In this document: positions 40,923-51,500 of the stretch, piece by piece
Layout of the letters: every line of letters starts with the position of its first letter
Numbering within the stretch: the stretch's first letter is position 1
Source of the DNA: Aradus depressus
Lineage: Eukaryota; Arthropoda; Insecta; Hemiptera; Aradidae
Direction of reading: 5' to 3'
Length of the DNA: 64,000 bases
NCBI GenBank assembly: GCA_963662175.1
Contig: OY759220.1
Span: 45,356,136 to 45,420,135 of the forward strand
The notes under the pieces: model-generated
What the model was told of the DNA's origin: nothing
The model's database searches: none
The model's input: only the letters and a program-made list of their open reading frames with translations
Position numbers and translations under genes: made by a program

Positions 40923-42350
40923 ATGTTACTGAAAGACTTCACTCTTTCTGAACTTTACAGCTGCATCAAAAGATCTTCCAACACAGCCCCTGGCCAGGAC
41001 CAGATAGTTTATCCAATGTTATTTCATTTGCCTCCTTTCTGTGTCTCGGTATTATTGTCTATCTTTAATACATTCTGGTCTAATGGCTCCTATCCGGAGG
41101 TATGCAAGAATTATATCGTCCTTCCCATCCCCAAACCAGGCAAACCTCCTAATGTATCCTCCTCGTATCGTCCCATTTTGTTGTCCTCCGTGTTCTTGAA
41201 GACCTATGAGCGCCTCATCAAGCTGCAGCTGGAGTGGTGGCTGGAACATCACCACCTCCTTCCTCCCTCTCAGTTTGGGTTCCGTAAAGGCAGGTCCACC
41301 TTGGATAGCTTGGCAACTCTCGTCACATACATTCAGTTAGGATTCACTTCTGGTCAGACTACATTAGCTTTGTTTCTTGATATCAAAGGAGCATATGACA
41401 ATGTCGACCTATCTCCTCTGTTGTTCCAAAAAATGATTAACTTAGGTCTTCCGAGTAAGTTTGCTTCAAACGTTATCTCTTTGTTTTCAGATAGAAACTT
41501 ATTCGTCAGGTTGGATAATTTTATTTTGGGCCCTAGAAGAGCTCAGGTGGGGTTGGCCCAGGGAGGAATTTTGAGCCCAATCTTGTACGCCATCTATGTT
41601 GCCGATATTGTTAGTGTAATTCCAAATGATGTCAAGATTCTGCAGTACGCAGACGATATTTGCCTCTATTTTACGCACTCCGATATACTGCACTCCCAAG
41701 GAATAATGGATGAGACTGTTAAAGTTCCCGGAACTTGGTTTCTCAATAATAATCTGAATATTTCTGTAGAGAAGACCCATGTTTCTGTTTTCTCTCGAAA
41801 AAGAAGGCTTCCTATTGGAGACGAAATGCTACTCGGCGGTGGGTCATTCAAGGTGCAGCCCTTCACTAAGTTTCTGGGACTTTTCCTGGATAAGAATCTT
41901 AGTTGGTCTCGACACATTACCTACACAGTTGAGAAGTTGGAAAAGTGCCTTAATATTCTGAAAATGGTAACTCACTGCAGCTGGGGTGCAGACCCGTCTG
42001 TAGCCCTTTTATTCTACAGAGCTACCGTTCGTTCTATTGTGGACTACGGATCTTGTCTTTTTGGTGATGCAAGTTCCACTACTCTTCACAAACTGGATCT
42101 GGTACAGAACAGCTGTCTTAGGCTTTGTCTGGGCTTACTGAAATCAACTCCAATCGATGGTTTTTTGTCCGAATCTGGCGAGCTGCCATTTAGCAAGCGC
42201 AGAAGAATGTTAGCGGACAGATACTTGCTTAAAATAATGGCTCTGAACTCTCGTCTATTCAACAATATTTATGAGCTTAATATTTTGGTGTTAACTCATG
42301 ACTTTTGGATGAAGAAAAGGGCTCCTCTTCTGACATCCAGCTTCCTTTGA
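40923..42350 (+). CDS. I-like LINE reverse transcriptase domain (intact frame, 475 aa)
   Basis: RT blocks in order: IPKPGKPPNVSSSYRPILLS, QFGFRKGRSTLDSLATLV, the first catalytic Asp in ALFLDIKGAYDNV, LAQGGILSPILYAIYV, the YADD box in LQYADDICLY, then KFLGLFLDKNLSWSRHI. It is the longest intact coding stretch in the window apart from the satellite frames. A change of frame separates it from the upstream linker. RNase H follows after a short gap. Confidence 0.88.
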   Translation: MLLKDFTLSELYSCIKRSSNTAPGQDQIVYPMLFHLPPFCVSVLLSIFNTFWSNGSYPEVCKNYIVLPIPKPGKPPNVSSSYRPILLSSVFLKTYERLIKLQLEWWLEHHHLLPPSQFGFRKGRSTLDSLATLVTYIQLGFTSGQTTLALFLDIKGAYDNVDLSPLLFQKMINLGLPSKFASNVISLFSDRNLFVRLDNFILGPRRAQVGLAQGGILSPILYAIYVADIVSVIPNDVKILQYADDICLYFTHSDILHSQGIMDETVKVPGTWFLNNNLNISVEKTHVSVFSRKRRLPIGDEMLLGGGSFKVQPFTKFLGLFLDKNLSWSRHITYTVEKLEKCLNILKMVTHCSWGADPSVALLFYRATVRSIVDYGSCLFGDASSTTLHKLDLVQNSCLRLCLGLLKSTPIDGFLSESGELPFSKRRRMLADRYLLKIMALNSRLFNNIYELNILVLTHDFWMKKRAPLLTSSFL

Positions 42351-42389
42351 ACTCATCAACATCATGGTCGAGTATTTACGTCAGATCTT

Positions 42390-43366
42390 TTGCCGTTGTT
42401 CTGCACGGACTATTCCAATCTCTATTCTTCTACTTCGGTCTATTTTCCAAGTTACTCTGGAAATATAGAGGATGTCACTTTATCATGTCCGATGCACGAA
42501 AACCAGTATTATATTTATACGGTCGGATCCAAGACTAAAATGGGCTGTGGTTTGTCCTTCTTTGACCCTCAGAGAAACTTTAAGGCTTCATTTTCAGTTT
42601 CTCACTTCTTTTCGATAGCGACTGTCGAAATGATCTCTATTCTGGAAGCTCTGAAATATTCTGTCTCCCTGCGTGGCCCTGAAAACTTGATTATCGTGTC
42701 AGATAATCAAAGTACATTAAGTCAAATCGACAAATATTGTATCAATAGGAACCTTCCCATCTTCTTGTAGAAATTATAGAACACATTAATGTTTTGAAGA
42801 GGCTAGGAACAAGAGTGGTATTTATGTGGGTGAAGGCACACTCAGGGGTGGAGGCCAATGAAATTGTGGACAAGTTAGCAAGGCAGGCTATAGTGGAGGG
42901 CTCAAAGCTTCACTGTTTGATTCCCTTCAGAGAGTTTTATGATTCAGTTGGAAGAGAGATCTGGAGCACCTGGCAGGAGGAATTTTCAGTATCTAGAAAG
43001 GGTAGCTTTTACAAAGATCTGAATCCTATGGTTGAAGTTCGTCCTTGGTTCACTCGGGAGCTGATTTCCAAGGAATTTTGTCGCACGATTTGTCGTCTGA
43101 GGTCCAATCATGGATTGTGTGGTTTGTATAAGCACAGGATAGGTTTGGCTGAATCGGCTTTATGCCCCCATTGTGGGGAAGTCGAGTCTTTTGAACATAT
43201 TTTCATGTTGTGTCCGAAATTTGCTGAAGAGAGGCTCTCTTTGTTTATGGCGATAGATCCCAAATTGTGTCAGCCATTCAACTACGCCTGTCTTATAGGC
43301 TCTGGTAAGGTGGACATTTACAGGAGTATCTTAAGTTTCATTAAGGCATGTGGAATCTCGGTGTAA
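42390..43366 (+). pseudogene. I-like LINE RNase H and C-terminal zinc motif, frameshifted
   Basis: The first frame (42390-42770) has YYIYTVGSKTKMGCGLSFF, where the usual catalytic Asp of TDGS is replaced by Val. It then has VEMISILEALK and IIVSDNQSTLSQI. After a frameshift (42771-42793) the second frame has FMWVKAHSGVEANEIVDKLA. It ends in CPHCGEVESFEHIFMLCPKF, a CCHC motif normal at the end of such LINE proteins. The Val and the frameshift both argue for a dead copy. Confidence 0.82.
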
Positions 43367-43979
43367 AATAATAAAGAAATCTAATATATTCATATGAATT
43401 GTTTGTTTGGCTATGGCTTATTGCTGAGGCCAAAAAAAAAAAAAAAAAACGTTATATCGAGGGTATAAAAGCCGAACAAATTTCCCTGTTATGCTAAACC
43501 CCGTCAAGTCCTTAGTTTGGCCATTGGCTGCTCTAGGCCAAGTTTTCTTAGGAATTCAAGTTTTTGGTTTTTTTTGGTCTTCTGTATGGAGATTTAAAAT
43601 TTTAAAAATTGGATTTACCTAGGTTTGGCATAACAGGCCTCATAATATTTGGTCGCCCTCATTCACATGGAAAGGGTTAACTTAAATTTTAGTGATAAAT
43701 TTATTCATATTCTCGTTTATGTGCATGATAGTTTGTTATTTCTTGTTATTATAATTAATTATTATAATATTATGAGTTATAAATATTTAAAAAAAAAAAA
43801 AAAAAAATTGAGGTTTGGTATTTCTCTTTTGTGATAATTAATGTTAGGAATACCATGGGCCTGTAAACATTTAAAGTAGATATACATCGGTCGTAATAGA
43901 AACGTTTTCCCAAGTGTCCGGAGTAGTGTTAGTAGATGTAAATAAATAGAATCGGTCTCGTTGATATAGCAAAGAAATA

Positions 43980-44664
43980 TGAAGACTACAGGGGAAAAAG
44001 GGGGAATGTGGTAAATTATGATTTTTGGTAATTCGAATTTTAATGTTTGACCCATTGTTATAGTCCTCTTTCCTTCCCATCTGTATGTATACTTTAATCC
44101 CTCAAGTTCAATTACTCATCATTTGTGATATACATGTATTTAGAGTGATTTATTGCACAAAATTCCCCACCTTTATGTATAAATGTGGGAAATTATGTGC
44201 AATAAATCACTCTAAATAATCAGTTTATTTAATAAAAAACACAAAATTTCCAAAAAATACTGGGGAAGAAGGGGGAACGTCACAAAAAAACTGAGGAAGA
44301 AGGGGGAACTCCAGAATAAAATGGGAACGAGGCTGTGAACGAAAAATGTATTTAACAGTGCTGTTATTACTTTATTTTTCTTGTGGGTTTCTTTTTACTT
44401 CTCTTCTCTTTGATGTGGCGAAGATGTGTGAGATATCAAGGACGCTCTGCGACCGCTAGTCCCCCTTTTTGTCTGGTAGCACAGAGCTTCCCCCTTCTTG
44501 CGCAGTAATTTTTCGAAGGTGAACTGCTTTATCTTAGCACCCATCATCTTCTCTACTTTATTTGCACTTGTTAAATGAAAGTAGACTTACCGTGGAAGTT
44601 GTTGGCAACTCTAACTCAATTTTTTTTTAAAGTGACCTTCCCCCTTTTACCCCTGTAGTCTTCA
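43980..44664. mobile_element. TIR element (MITE) with internal palindrome
   Basis: TGAAGACTACAGGGGAAAAA (left) and complement TGAAGACTACAGGGGTAAAA (right) are inverted ends flanked by TA (43978-43979, 44665-44666). AGAAGGGGGAA words repeat inside. No coding sequence. 685 bp. Confidence 0.75.
44138..44217. repeat. 37-bp-arm palindrome
   Basis: ATTTAGAGTGATTTATTGCA then CAAAATTCCCCACC is followed, after a short loop, by its near-perfect complement. It can form a stable hairpin and lies inside the TIR element at 43980-44664, as if a second tiny foldback inserted there. Confidence 0.85.
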
Positions 44665-45248
44665 TATACAATACGTGGAACCCAATCGGAGAAAATAAGA
44701 CGGAAAAAAATATATAAATAAATAAAAATTATAAATAGCTTGTCGTGTTTGGAAATGGTTGTTATGGTAACAATGGTTTTATCATGGTTTAAAAAAAAAA
44801 TGAGTAGAAAACATTATTTCTGATTGTTTTTAGATGAAATATTTGAAAGAATCGAATAACGGAAGTGAATGAAACTTGAGGTCAGAGGGCAGCAGTGAGT
44901 AGTGTTATATTGACAAGAAGGAAGTATTTGATGAACGAATTATAGAATTTTAGGCCCATGGAAATATGTAACGAGAATTTTTTATTAGTAGTTAGGCAAG
45001 ATCCAAGAAGAGATCTGGACGGTTAGAGAAAATACCGGGGTGAAATTTTTAATTAATCAATTGTTACTAATTGTTGTTGGAAAACCCGTAATGGAAGTTA
45101 TTTGTTATTTGTTTGGTTTAGGAGCGTAGCACTATTTTTATAATAGGTGAATGATGGACAGAAGGGATATGATTAGTCACAGTTAATACCGGAAGAGGGG
45201 TGTCGATGACAATGGGCCACCATTTTACTTTTCAAACACTGTCTCTAA

Positions 45249-45838
45249 GGCTTCTTACACACCAAAGCCGAGCCGTGTCGGGCCGGGCGATGCGATGCGA
45301 AGCCGAGCCGAGCGGAATCTGCCTGCGTTCGCACCGAAGCCGATTTGCTCTCAGTAGGTTTTCTAGCCTTGTAGTGAGAGGTGCTTCTTTCCTATTCAGT
45401 CTCAGTTGAAACGTGGTGCAAAATGATGTCATCAACTTTGATGATGATGATGTTATTGGATAGTTCATCACTTGATGATGAATGTGTGGCAGAAAGAAGG
45501 CGATTCTTTCTTGAATCGAACTAATTAATATTTCTATGTCAACACTCATTATAATATTAAAAAATTTAAAAAACAAAAACCACTTGAAACAATAAAAAAA
45601 CAATATATTGCGCAATATGATGTAACTCACTGGGCTGAAACACCGAACTAGACTGAATGACGGGAAAAAACGGCTTGGCAGAAAACACTCGAATTGGCGG
45701 GAGGTAGTACTGCTCAAAACCGCCCGGCATCGCCCGGCACGGCCCGGCCTTTCTTTGAATACTCCCATCTAAACCCTGCGTATCTAGCGCTCAAGCGTTT
45801 TCCGCCCGGCTCGGCCTGGCTTTGGTGTGAAACCCCAC
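45249..45838. mobile_element. PIF/Harbinger-like MITE with GC-rich ends
   Basis: Left GGCTTCTTACACACCAAAGC and right complement GTGGGGTTTCACACCAAAGC continue into GCCGAGCCGGGC-type sequence. TAA at 45246-45248 and 45839-45841 is the expected duplication. A 178-codon minus-strand frame spans it but shows no transposase motif I recognise. Confidence 0.7.
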
Positions 45839-46189
45839 TAACACGCGTATAATAGATTTGCGGCCATTTAAAGTGGATTCGTGCAGGATCGAGTCGCTCA
45901 AAGGTTGTAGTTCACAGACAACCTGTGAATTAAGTAGACGATTAGTTTTTGTATATAACTTTCGTTCACTAGGAACCACGTAAAATAATATTAAATCAAT
46001 AAATGTACCATGCGAATATCTTATGGTGTCAATCAAAATAATGATAGATCCTGTTTGAATAGCTTAGAAATGGCGCGTCGTGTAGATGGAAGGGAACTTT
46101 TTGATGGCTCCACACGTAAATTATGTAAAAACAAAATATTATAATGTAAGAGAAAAAAAAAAAAAATGAAAGCAAAACAAACTGGGATA

Positions 46190-46700
46190 AACTTGTTTTG
46201 ATTGATTTGTTAGGCTGTAGAGTGCGCGGACCTAGCGGGACTGATCTACTTCCGTGACGTCAGGCTCCCCATAACCTCATCTCGGCTTTGCTGACTTGCT
46301 ATCAAACACTGTTTTTCTTTTATTTTTATTTTTTTTTTCTATCCACATTTTGTGATATTTTAAGTATAATTACAATGACTATGAGTGCAGAGAACCAGAG
46401 CTATGAGCCGACACTGATGCCGTGGCGAAGATGTCCAAAATTACAGACCAACGAACCCGAAGCGGAAACAAGATGGCTGTAGACAATAGAGTGCTCTCCG
46501 GAGAGGATGTTGGCCAAATCTCATGAAGGGCACACTACATAGGACCAATGAGGACACAGGACCAGGCTGGCCTTGAACACAACAGGACGACAAGTTAACC
46601 ATCCATGAGCGTGGCTCGACGAAGACATTTGAAAAGGTTTCGCAAGCGGTTTTTTTTATAGAGGACAGAATAGTATTTTTATTGTTTGTTGAACAAATAT
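46190..46700. other. GC-richer block of uncertain nature
   Basis: CCGTGACGTCAGG at about 46252-46264 contains a CRE-like TGACGTCA. The block is followed by an ATG-led 35-codon frame (MTMSAENQSYEPTLMPW). It could be a retroelement leader or an upstream RIOK1 exon or promoter. I cannot decide. Confidence 0.25.
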
Positions 46701-46879
46701 GCACGCGAGTTTTTGATTAATTATAGTTGTTATTGCACTTCTTTTTGTTTCTAAGTGAGTCAATCTCAATATATGATGATATGTAACGTTATTATATTTG
46801 GTGCGTTTTGTTTTTATTACGAGTACTTATACATATATATGTCTCCATCTCAAAGTACTTAGATGCTTATGACCTAGAT

Positions 46880-47105
46880 GTTGAGCAACTATAACCCTAA
46901 TCCTGTGGAATCAAAACAACAAATGGAAAAGGTAGATAAACCTAATGAGAATCTTCCATATCGGCAACTCATGGGATCCTTGATTTATATATCGTCAGGG
47001 ACAAGACTCGTTACACACAATGCTACCAACTATTTGAGCAGCTTTCGTAACAATTATGACCAGACCCACTACAAACATGCACTAAGAATCTTGAAGTATT
47101 CTAAA
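46880..47105 (+). pseudogene. Ty1/copia pol fragment
   Basis: A short frame reads LPYRQLMGSLIYISSGTRLV then THNATNYLSSFRNNYDQTHY then KHALRILKY. This is the well-known connection after the RT domain in Copia polyproteins (PYRxLxGSLxYL...RPDxxxxVxxLSRF...HWxAxKRILRYLK). Everything else of the element is gone. A SINE is inserted directly at its 3' end. Confidence 0.8.
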
Positions 47106-47295
47106 TTTTGCCTACCCTAAATTTTTATTCACCTAGAGCAGGACTCTTCAACGAGTATCTGACATCGTACAGGCTCGGGACCATCGCTTAACGTCCCATC
47201 CGAAGGACGGCGTGCTTAAGTTTATTTTACCTCCCAGATGAAATAAACTAAGGGCCTCGGTCGTGTTTCGAACCCACGTTCTAGGAGCTCAGAAG
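47103..47295 (-). mobile_element. tRNA-derived SINE, tail-truncated, inserted in the Copia remnant
   Basis: In reverse: CTGAGCTCCTAGAACGTGGG head part, box-B GTTCGAAACACGACC, body to AAATTTAGGGTAGGCAAAAT. Confidence 0.82.
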
Positions 47296-47505
47296 CTTAT
47301 AGCTAATGTGACCACAACACGACTATCTATCCACCACCTTTTGACTGTACACTACCTGTTCAATTTTATTTCTGTTTTAAATTATAATATGGAAGATACT
47401 TTGTGTCCATGATGAAATAGTGTGATTTGTTCGGGGTGCATATGTTAACAAATTAATAATCTTGCCGCAATGTAGGTATTTAAAGCAGATTCTTAGTAGA
47501 CAAAT

Positions 47506-47526
47506 CCCCCCCCCCCCCCCCCCCCC
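47506..47526 (+). repeat. 21-base poly(C) tract
   Basis: An uninterrupted run of C. A 28-base T run lies at 48144-48171 just upstream of the RIOK1 start exon. Confidence 0.95.
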
Positions 47527-48139
47527 GCTATCACAAGTAGGATATTTTCGTTCAGCAATTTCTCTGTCTTTGTATAACGTGTACTAGCTACTTTATATTC
47601 TATTGACTACGATATTCGCAGAGAAACCTTTTTCAAATGAAATAGGCCAGTTCGATTGGAAGGGGAAAAAATGCTAAAGATCGATTATTCTGTCATTGCA
47701 TTCCTTATCGCACCTTCAAATAATAAGTATTAGTTCACGAGAATTCATTTGGAGTTCACGTTTTGTGGTACCTTTCCCCCGGAAACTTTATTCTCTGGTA
47801 TGAATTTCTTCTTCAATCTTATTTAACACTATTTATTTTAAGATATTCAGACTTTGATTTTGAAAACCTGATGAATTAGGTATAATTATATATGTAGTAT
47901 TGATTTCAAATAGAAAAATCATGACTATTCTAGACGTTTTTTTCTGTTTGGAGCTAGGTATAAGTTTCGTAACTACTTTTTATATTAATTTTTGTGTTTT
48001 TATAATTTGCTTGTTATATTTTAAAGTCAATACCATATGCATTGAGCACTATGTCCCTACCTTCTGGCTATCGAAAGAAGATGGCTGTTTTTTTATGTAT
48101 ATAATTTCCATTTAGTAAAATTTCGAAATAATTTTGTTG

Positions 48140-48171
<32 letters not shown>

Positions 48172-48499
48172 GGTGATTTTATAAAGCACTGAAATTTTCT
48201 TTCATAGGCCTAATATCGACTGATTTTGTGAGAAAAAAACTTTAATTGTGAGTTCGAATAAGTTCGAGTTTTGTTGGAAACTCGGTAATTTTGTGGACAG
48301 TATAAAAAATAAAAACATTTAATGAAATAGTTTGACGGGCATGTCTAGGGTTCATTCTACAGCGATTACACCATCCAGTGTAATAAAAATCTAACAATTC
48401 GGTTTCGATCTGTCGCAACCTAATTGTTCGTAGTAAACTTTTACTCAATACCTGTCTATATATTATGAATAAATAATGTAATTTCTCATTTTTTTTCAG

Positions 48500-48560
48500 T
48501 CGCCATGGACAATATAGTAGACGGGCAATTTGATGACGCACCTGATATCCCTAAAGATGG
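48500..48560 (+). CDS. RIOK1: RIOK1 exon with start codon
   Basis: The acceptor TTTTTTCAG is followed by TCGCCATGG, a good translation-start context, with the ATG at 48505. The peptide [18 protein letters not shown] contains GQFDDA, as near the N-terminus of human RIOK1 (VPGQFDDAD), which supports this start. The donor is GATGG|GTATGT. Because an acceptor precedes the ATG, an untranslated upstream exon must exist. Confidence 0.85.
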
Positions 48561-51500
48561 GTATGTATGTTCCATATTTTTTATTAATTTATATAGATTT
48601 TCTTTCAACTTTTTAGCAATTTCTTCGAAAAAGTACTATAATTAGATCACGTACTTCCATACTAAGACAATATATGTAGTTAGTTATTGTGAATCATGCC
48701 CGGGCTTTAACTTTGAGGTCGTATCGCCTATCATGAGCCCGACTCTACAGTGGGAGTCATAAACTGTGCAGCAACCGAAGGTTGAGGTCTTTAACGAGTA
48801 CCTAACATCTTAGAGGCTCCGGACCACCGCTTAACGACCCGTCCGAAGGACGGCGTGCTCAAGGTTTCTTTTATAAAATATATATAAAAAACATAAAGAC
48901 CTCGTACTAAAAGCCCAGGCATGAGTCATAATAACTAACATCCTTGAATCCTTAAATTACTACATTTTTATAGATCTATTAGGTTTAGAGGGCGCCGGTA
49001 GCTCAGTGGTATGCGTGCTTGACTTCTGAGCTGAAGGTCGTGGGTTCGTAGCCCGACCGAGGCCCTCAGTTTATTTTATCTGGGAGGTAAAACAAACTTA
49101 AGCACGCCGTCCTTCGGATGGGACGTTAAGCGATGGTCCCGAGCCTGTACGATGTCAGGTACTCGTTAAAGACCCCTACCCTAGATTAATAAAAATTTAG
49201 GGTAGGCAAAATTTAGGACTCCCACAGTAGAGTCGGGCTCATGTCCACCAGAGTGACGAAAGAGCGCTCTGGTAGTAGGCGATATGACCTCGTTAAAGCC
49301 CGGGCATGATTCATGAAACCAAACCTAACCTCTATTAGGTTTATTACAGTTTTACTGTTTAGGTTCTTCCATATCAAATCAACGAATGTTTGAACCTTGA
49401 AAAAAAATACACATTACAATAAGGTTTCAAACTGTGCGTATTTTGGATGTTTCGAATTACTATAACTCAAAATTGCAGCTATGAGGGTCGATGAGGGCTC
49501 ATTGCACTGGTCTGTAATTTGATGTGCTATACAATAAGGTTTTTTGAATTATAGTTTTTCCAAAAAATTCGAAATTTGTTCTAAAAATTTACGTTTTAGT
49601 CAATACTCTCATATTAAAGCTGGGTAAGTTTCAAAATATAATAAAAATTGTATAAATTGTCCAGATAACCCTAATAACTTTCGATATAATGAGTATATCG
49701 CCAATAAATTTTATGATAATCTTGAACCCAATAATGACGTCACCTATTGGGGGGATGAAGGGTCGATTTACTAAAAAAAAAAAAACTGCCGATGTAATAA
49801 TGTTTTTTTGCCTGAGATACAACTAGCAGGAAGGAGCTACAGGATACCAAAATCAAAATTTACCTCCAATAAACAATTCCAACAATTGTTTTTTTATATG
49901 AACCATCTTTTATCCCATTTTGAAACTTCCCAGTTTTGAGAGAAAGGGATGATTTTGACATTACGTGTGAAAAAGAGTGTTTATCAGCTATTCGAAAATG
50001 AACATTTTGAAATTCTTTAGAAATAACGATTATCTAGAATTGTTATTGTATAATATATCAGATCATATTAAAGAGCTGCGAAATCAGCCCATCTTTTATC
50101 GCATAGCTGCAATTTGCTGTAGCCACATGAAACACTTGACACACGGAAAATGTTGAAATTTTCCCACCATTTTTGAACTTTGTAGGGTTTCGACAAATTT
50201 TCTAATCCAAAGCTGCGCAAAAAACAAAAATCTCCCTTACACTTTTGGTAAGATTTAAGTGCCTTGCTTTGGTTGAGACTTAATCATTTATAGACTTACA
50301 TAAGTATTCGCCACAAGAACCATTGCCGGTAAAAAATATATTAGTAAAAAAATGAAGGATTTATACTCAAAAATAGATTAAACGAAATAATGGAATTATT
50401 GAAGTCCCTACAATTCTTCTTTTATTCTAATTTTAAATTTATAAATATTAAGTTGGCCTTGTTATGTCGGCCATGTTGAATTTTTTTCTAAAATGCTACC
50501 AACTGTTGCTAGAGCTCTTACAAGATTTTAAAGAGAAAATGTTGATTGTTCAATGTGATGTAGGGCCAAGTTATATTATGCTGTGTCGATGCTGAGAGTG
50601 TCTGCTGAACCTCTTGAACAGGATAGTAGAGATGCCTTTATTTCTGGAGTTATGGAGACTGGACCACATTAGCTATTATAGTCCTTATGCGATTCTCAAT
50701 ACACATATAGAATTTCCTGTGAAATCTCATTGAATTTCTTAAAAAATAGCTTTTCCAATACTTTGTATTGGTAGGGATGTAAAAAAATAAATTTCAATTT
50801 AATTTTTTAATTTAACACCATGTTTTCGAGTCATTTTCATTTGATTTGGATTGGCCAACTATTAAGCCTATTTTTTTTTTCTTATATTTAATCCTATTAT
50901 TTTTAAATGTTGTTTATTTTAAACGATATTGTGAAATTTGTAGTACCGATCCAAAGGTGCAACTATTAAGCCTAAATTTTGCTCTTACCCATAATTCTAT
51001 TATTGTTTTACTTTTGTTGTTGTTGTTTTTTTTCTTAAATTATTTGTGAAGTTGGAAAGGTTTATTCCTCAAAATTTCTCGTTGAACAATGTTTTTATTG
51101 TATGAATATTATGTATGCAACTGTAAATTTTATTGGAAACATTAGAATGTAGGAACTGTTCTACAGTATTTCGTTGGAAACCACGCTAATGCTAATTACT
51201 TCTTCCTATAATTAAAACTTGATTGTATTATTATTTATTATTTTCTGTATTTTGGTTTTTGCTTAATTTTAGGATTTCTTCCACGCCGCTTCGAGTGAGA
51301 TTTAATTTGGAACATGAGATCAAAAATATTGATCTATACAGTGACGAGTCTGAAGATTCAGAATACGACTCAGACGATCTCATGTACGGATATGAGGGTA
51401 ATTATTGCATATTTATTTCTTAACAATTCCTTATTTAACTGACTAGAGTATAGTTTAAACATCTATGTAGTCCTAAATTCTTTCAGCAACACTTCCAGGC

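Larger units (their letters stand above)
39651..43449 (+). mobile_element. I-superfamily LINE with RNase H, endonuclease deleted
   Basis: It is bounded by AAAACG at 39645-39650 and 43446-43451 and ends in A18 after TTGCTGAGGCC. It has ORF1 with one CCHC knuckle, then a deletion, then RT, RNase H and a C-terminal CCHC. It is about 3.8 kb. It sits in the TIR element. Confidence 0.82.
39602..43642. mobile_element. TIR element (about 240 bp) interrupted by an I-like LINE
   Basis: Left TGAGGCCTGTTATGCCAAAA then CCCGGTAAATCC; right complement TGAGGCCTGTTATGCCAAAC then CTAGGTAAATCC. The 31-bp inverted ends are flanked by TA (39600-39601, 43643-43644), as in Tc1/mariner-type elements. Without the LINE the element would be about 240 bp, a MITE. 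Confidence 0.8.

Noticed and set aside
45232..45768. 178-codon minus-strand frame as a transposase
   Set aside because: It spans a MITE from one inverted end to the other but shows no Harbinger or other transposase motif I could recognise.
25320..48560. Joining MDNDSTDEEVQNE to the RIOK1 exon as its N-terminus
   Set aside because: The phases do not match: the joined frame meets TAG after five codons. RIOK1 also has its own well-placed ATG at 48505.
48990..49060. tRNA gene at the SINE head
   Set aside because: Box-A and box-B words are present, but the segment continues into the SINE body that is repeated all over the window, and the arms do not pair as a cloverleaf.
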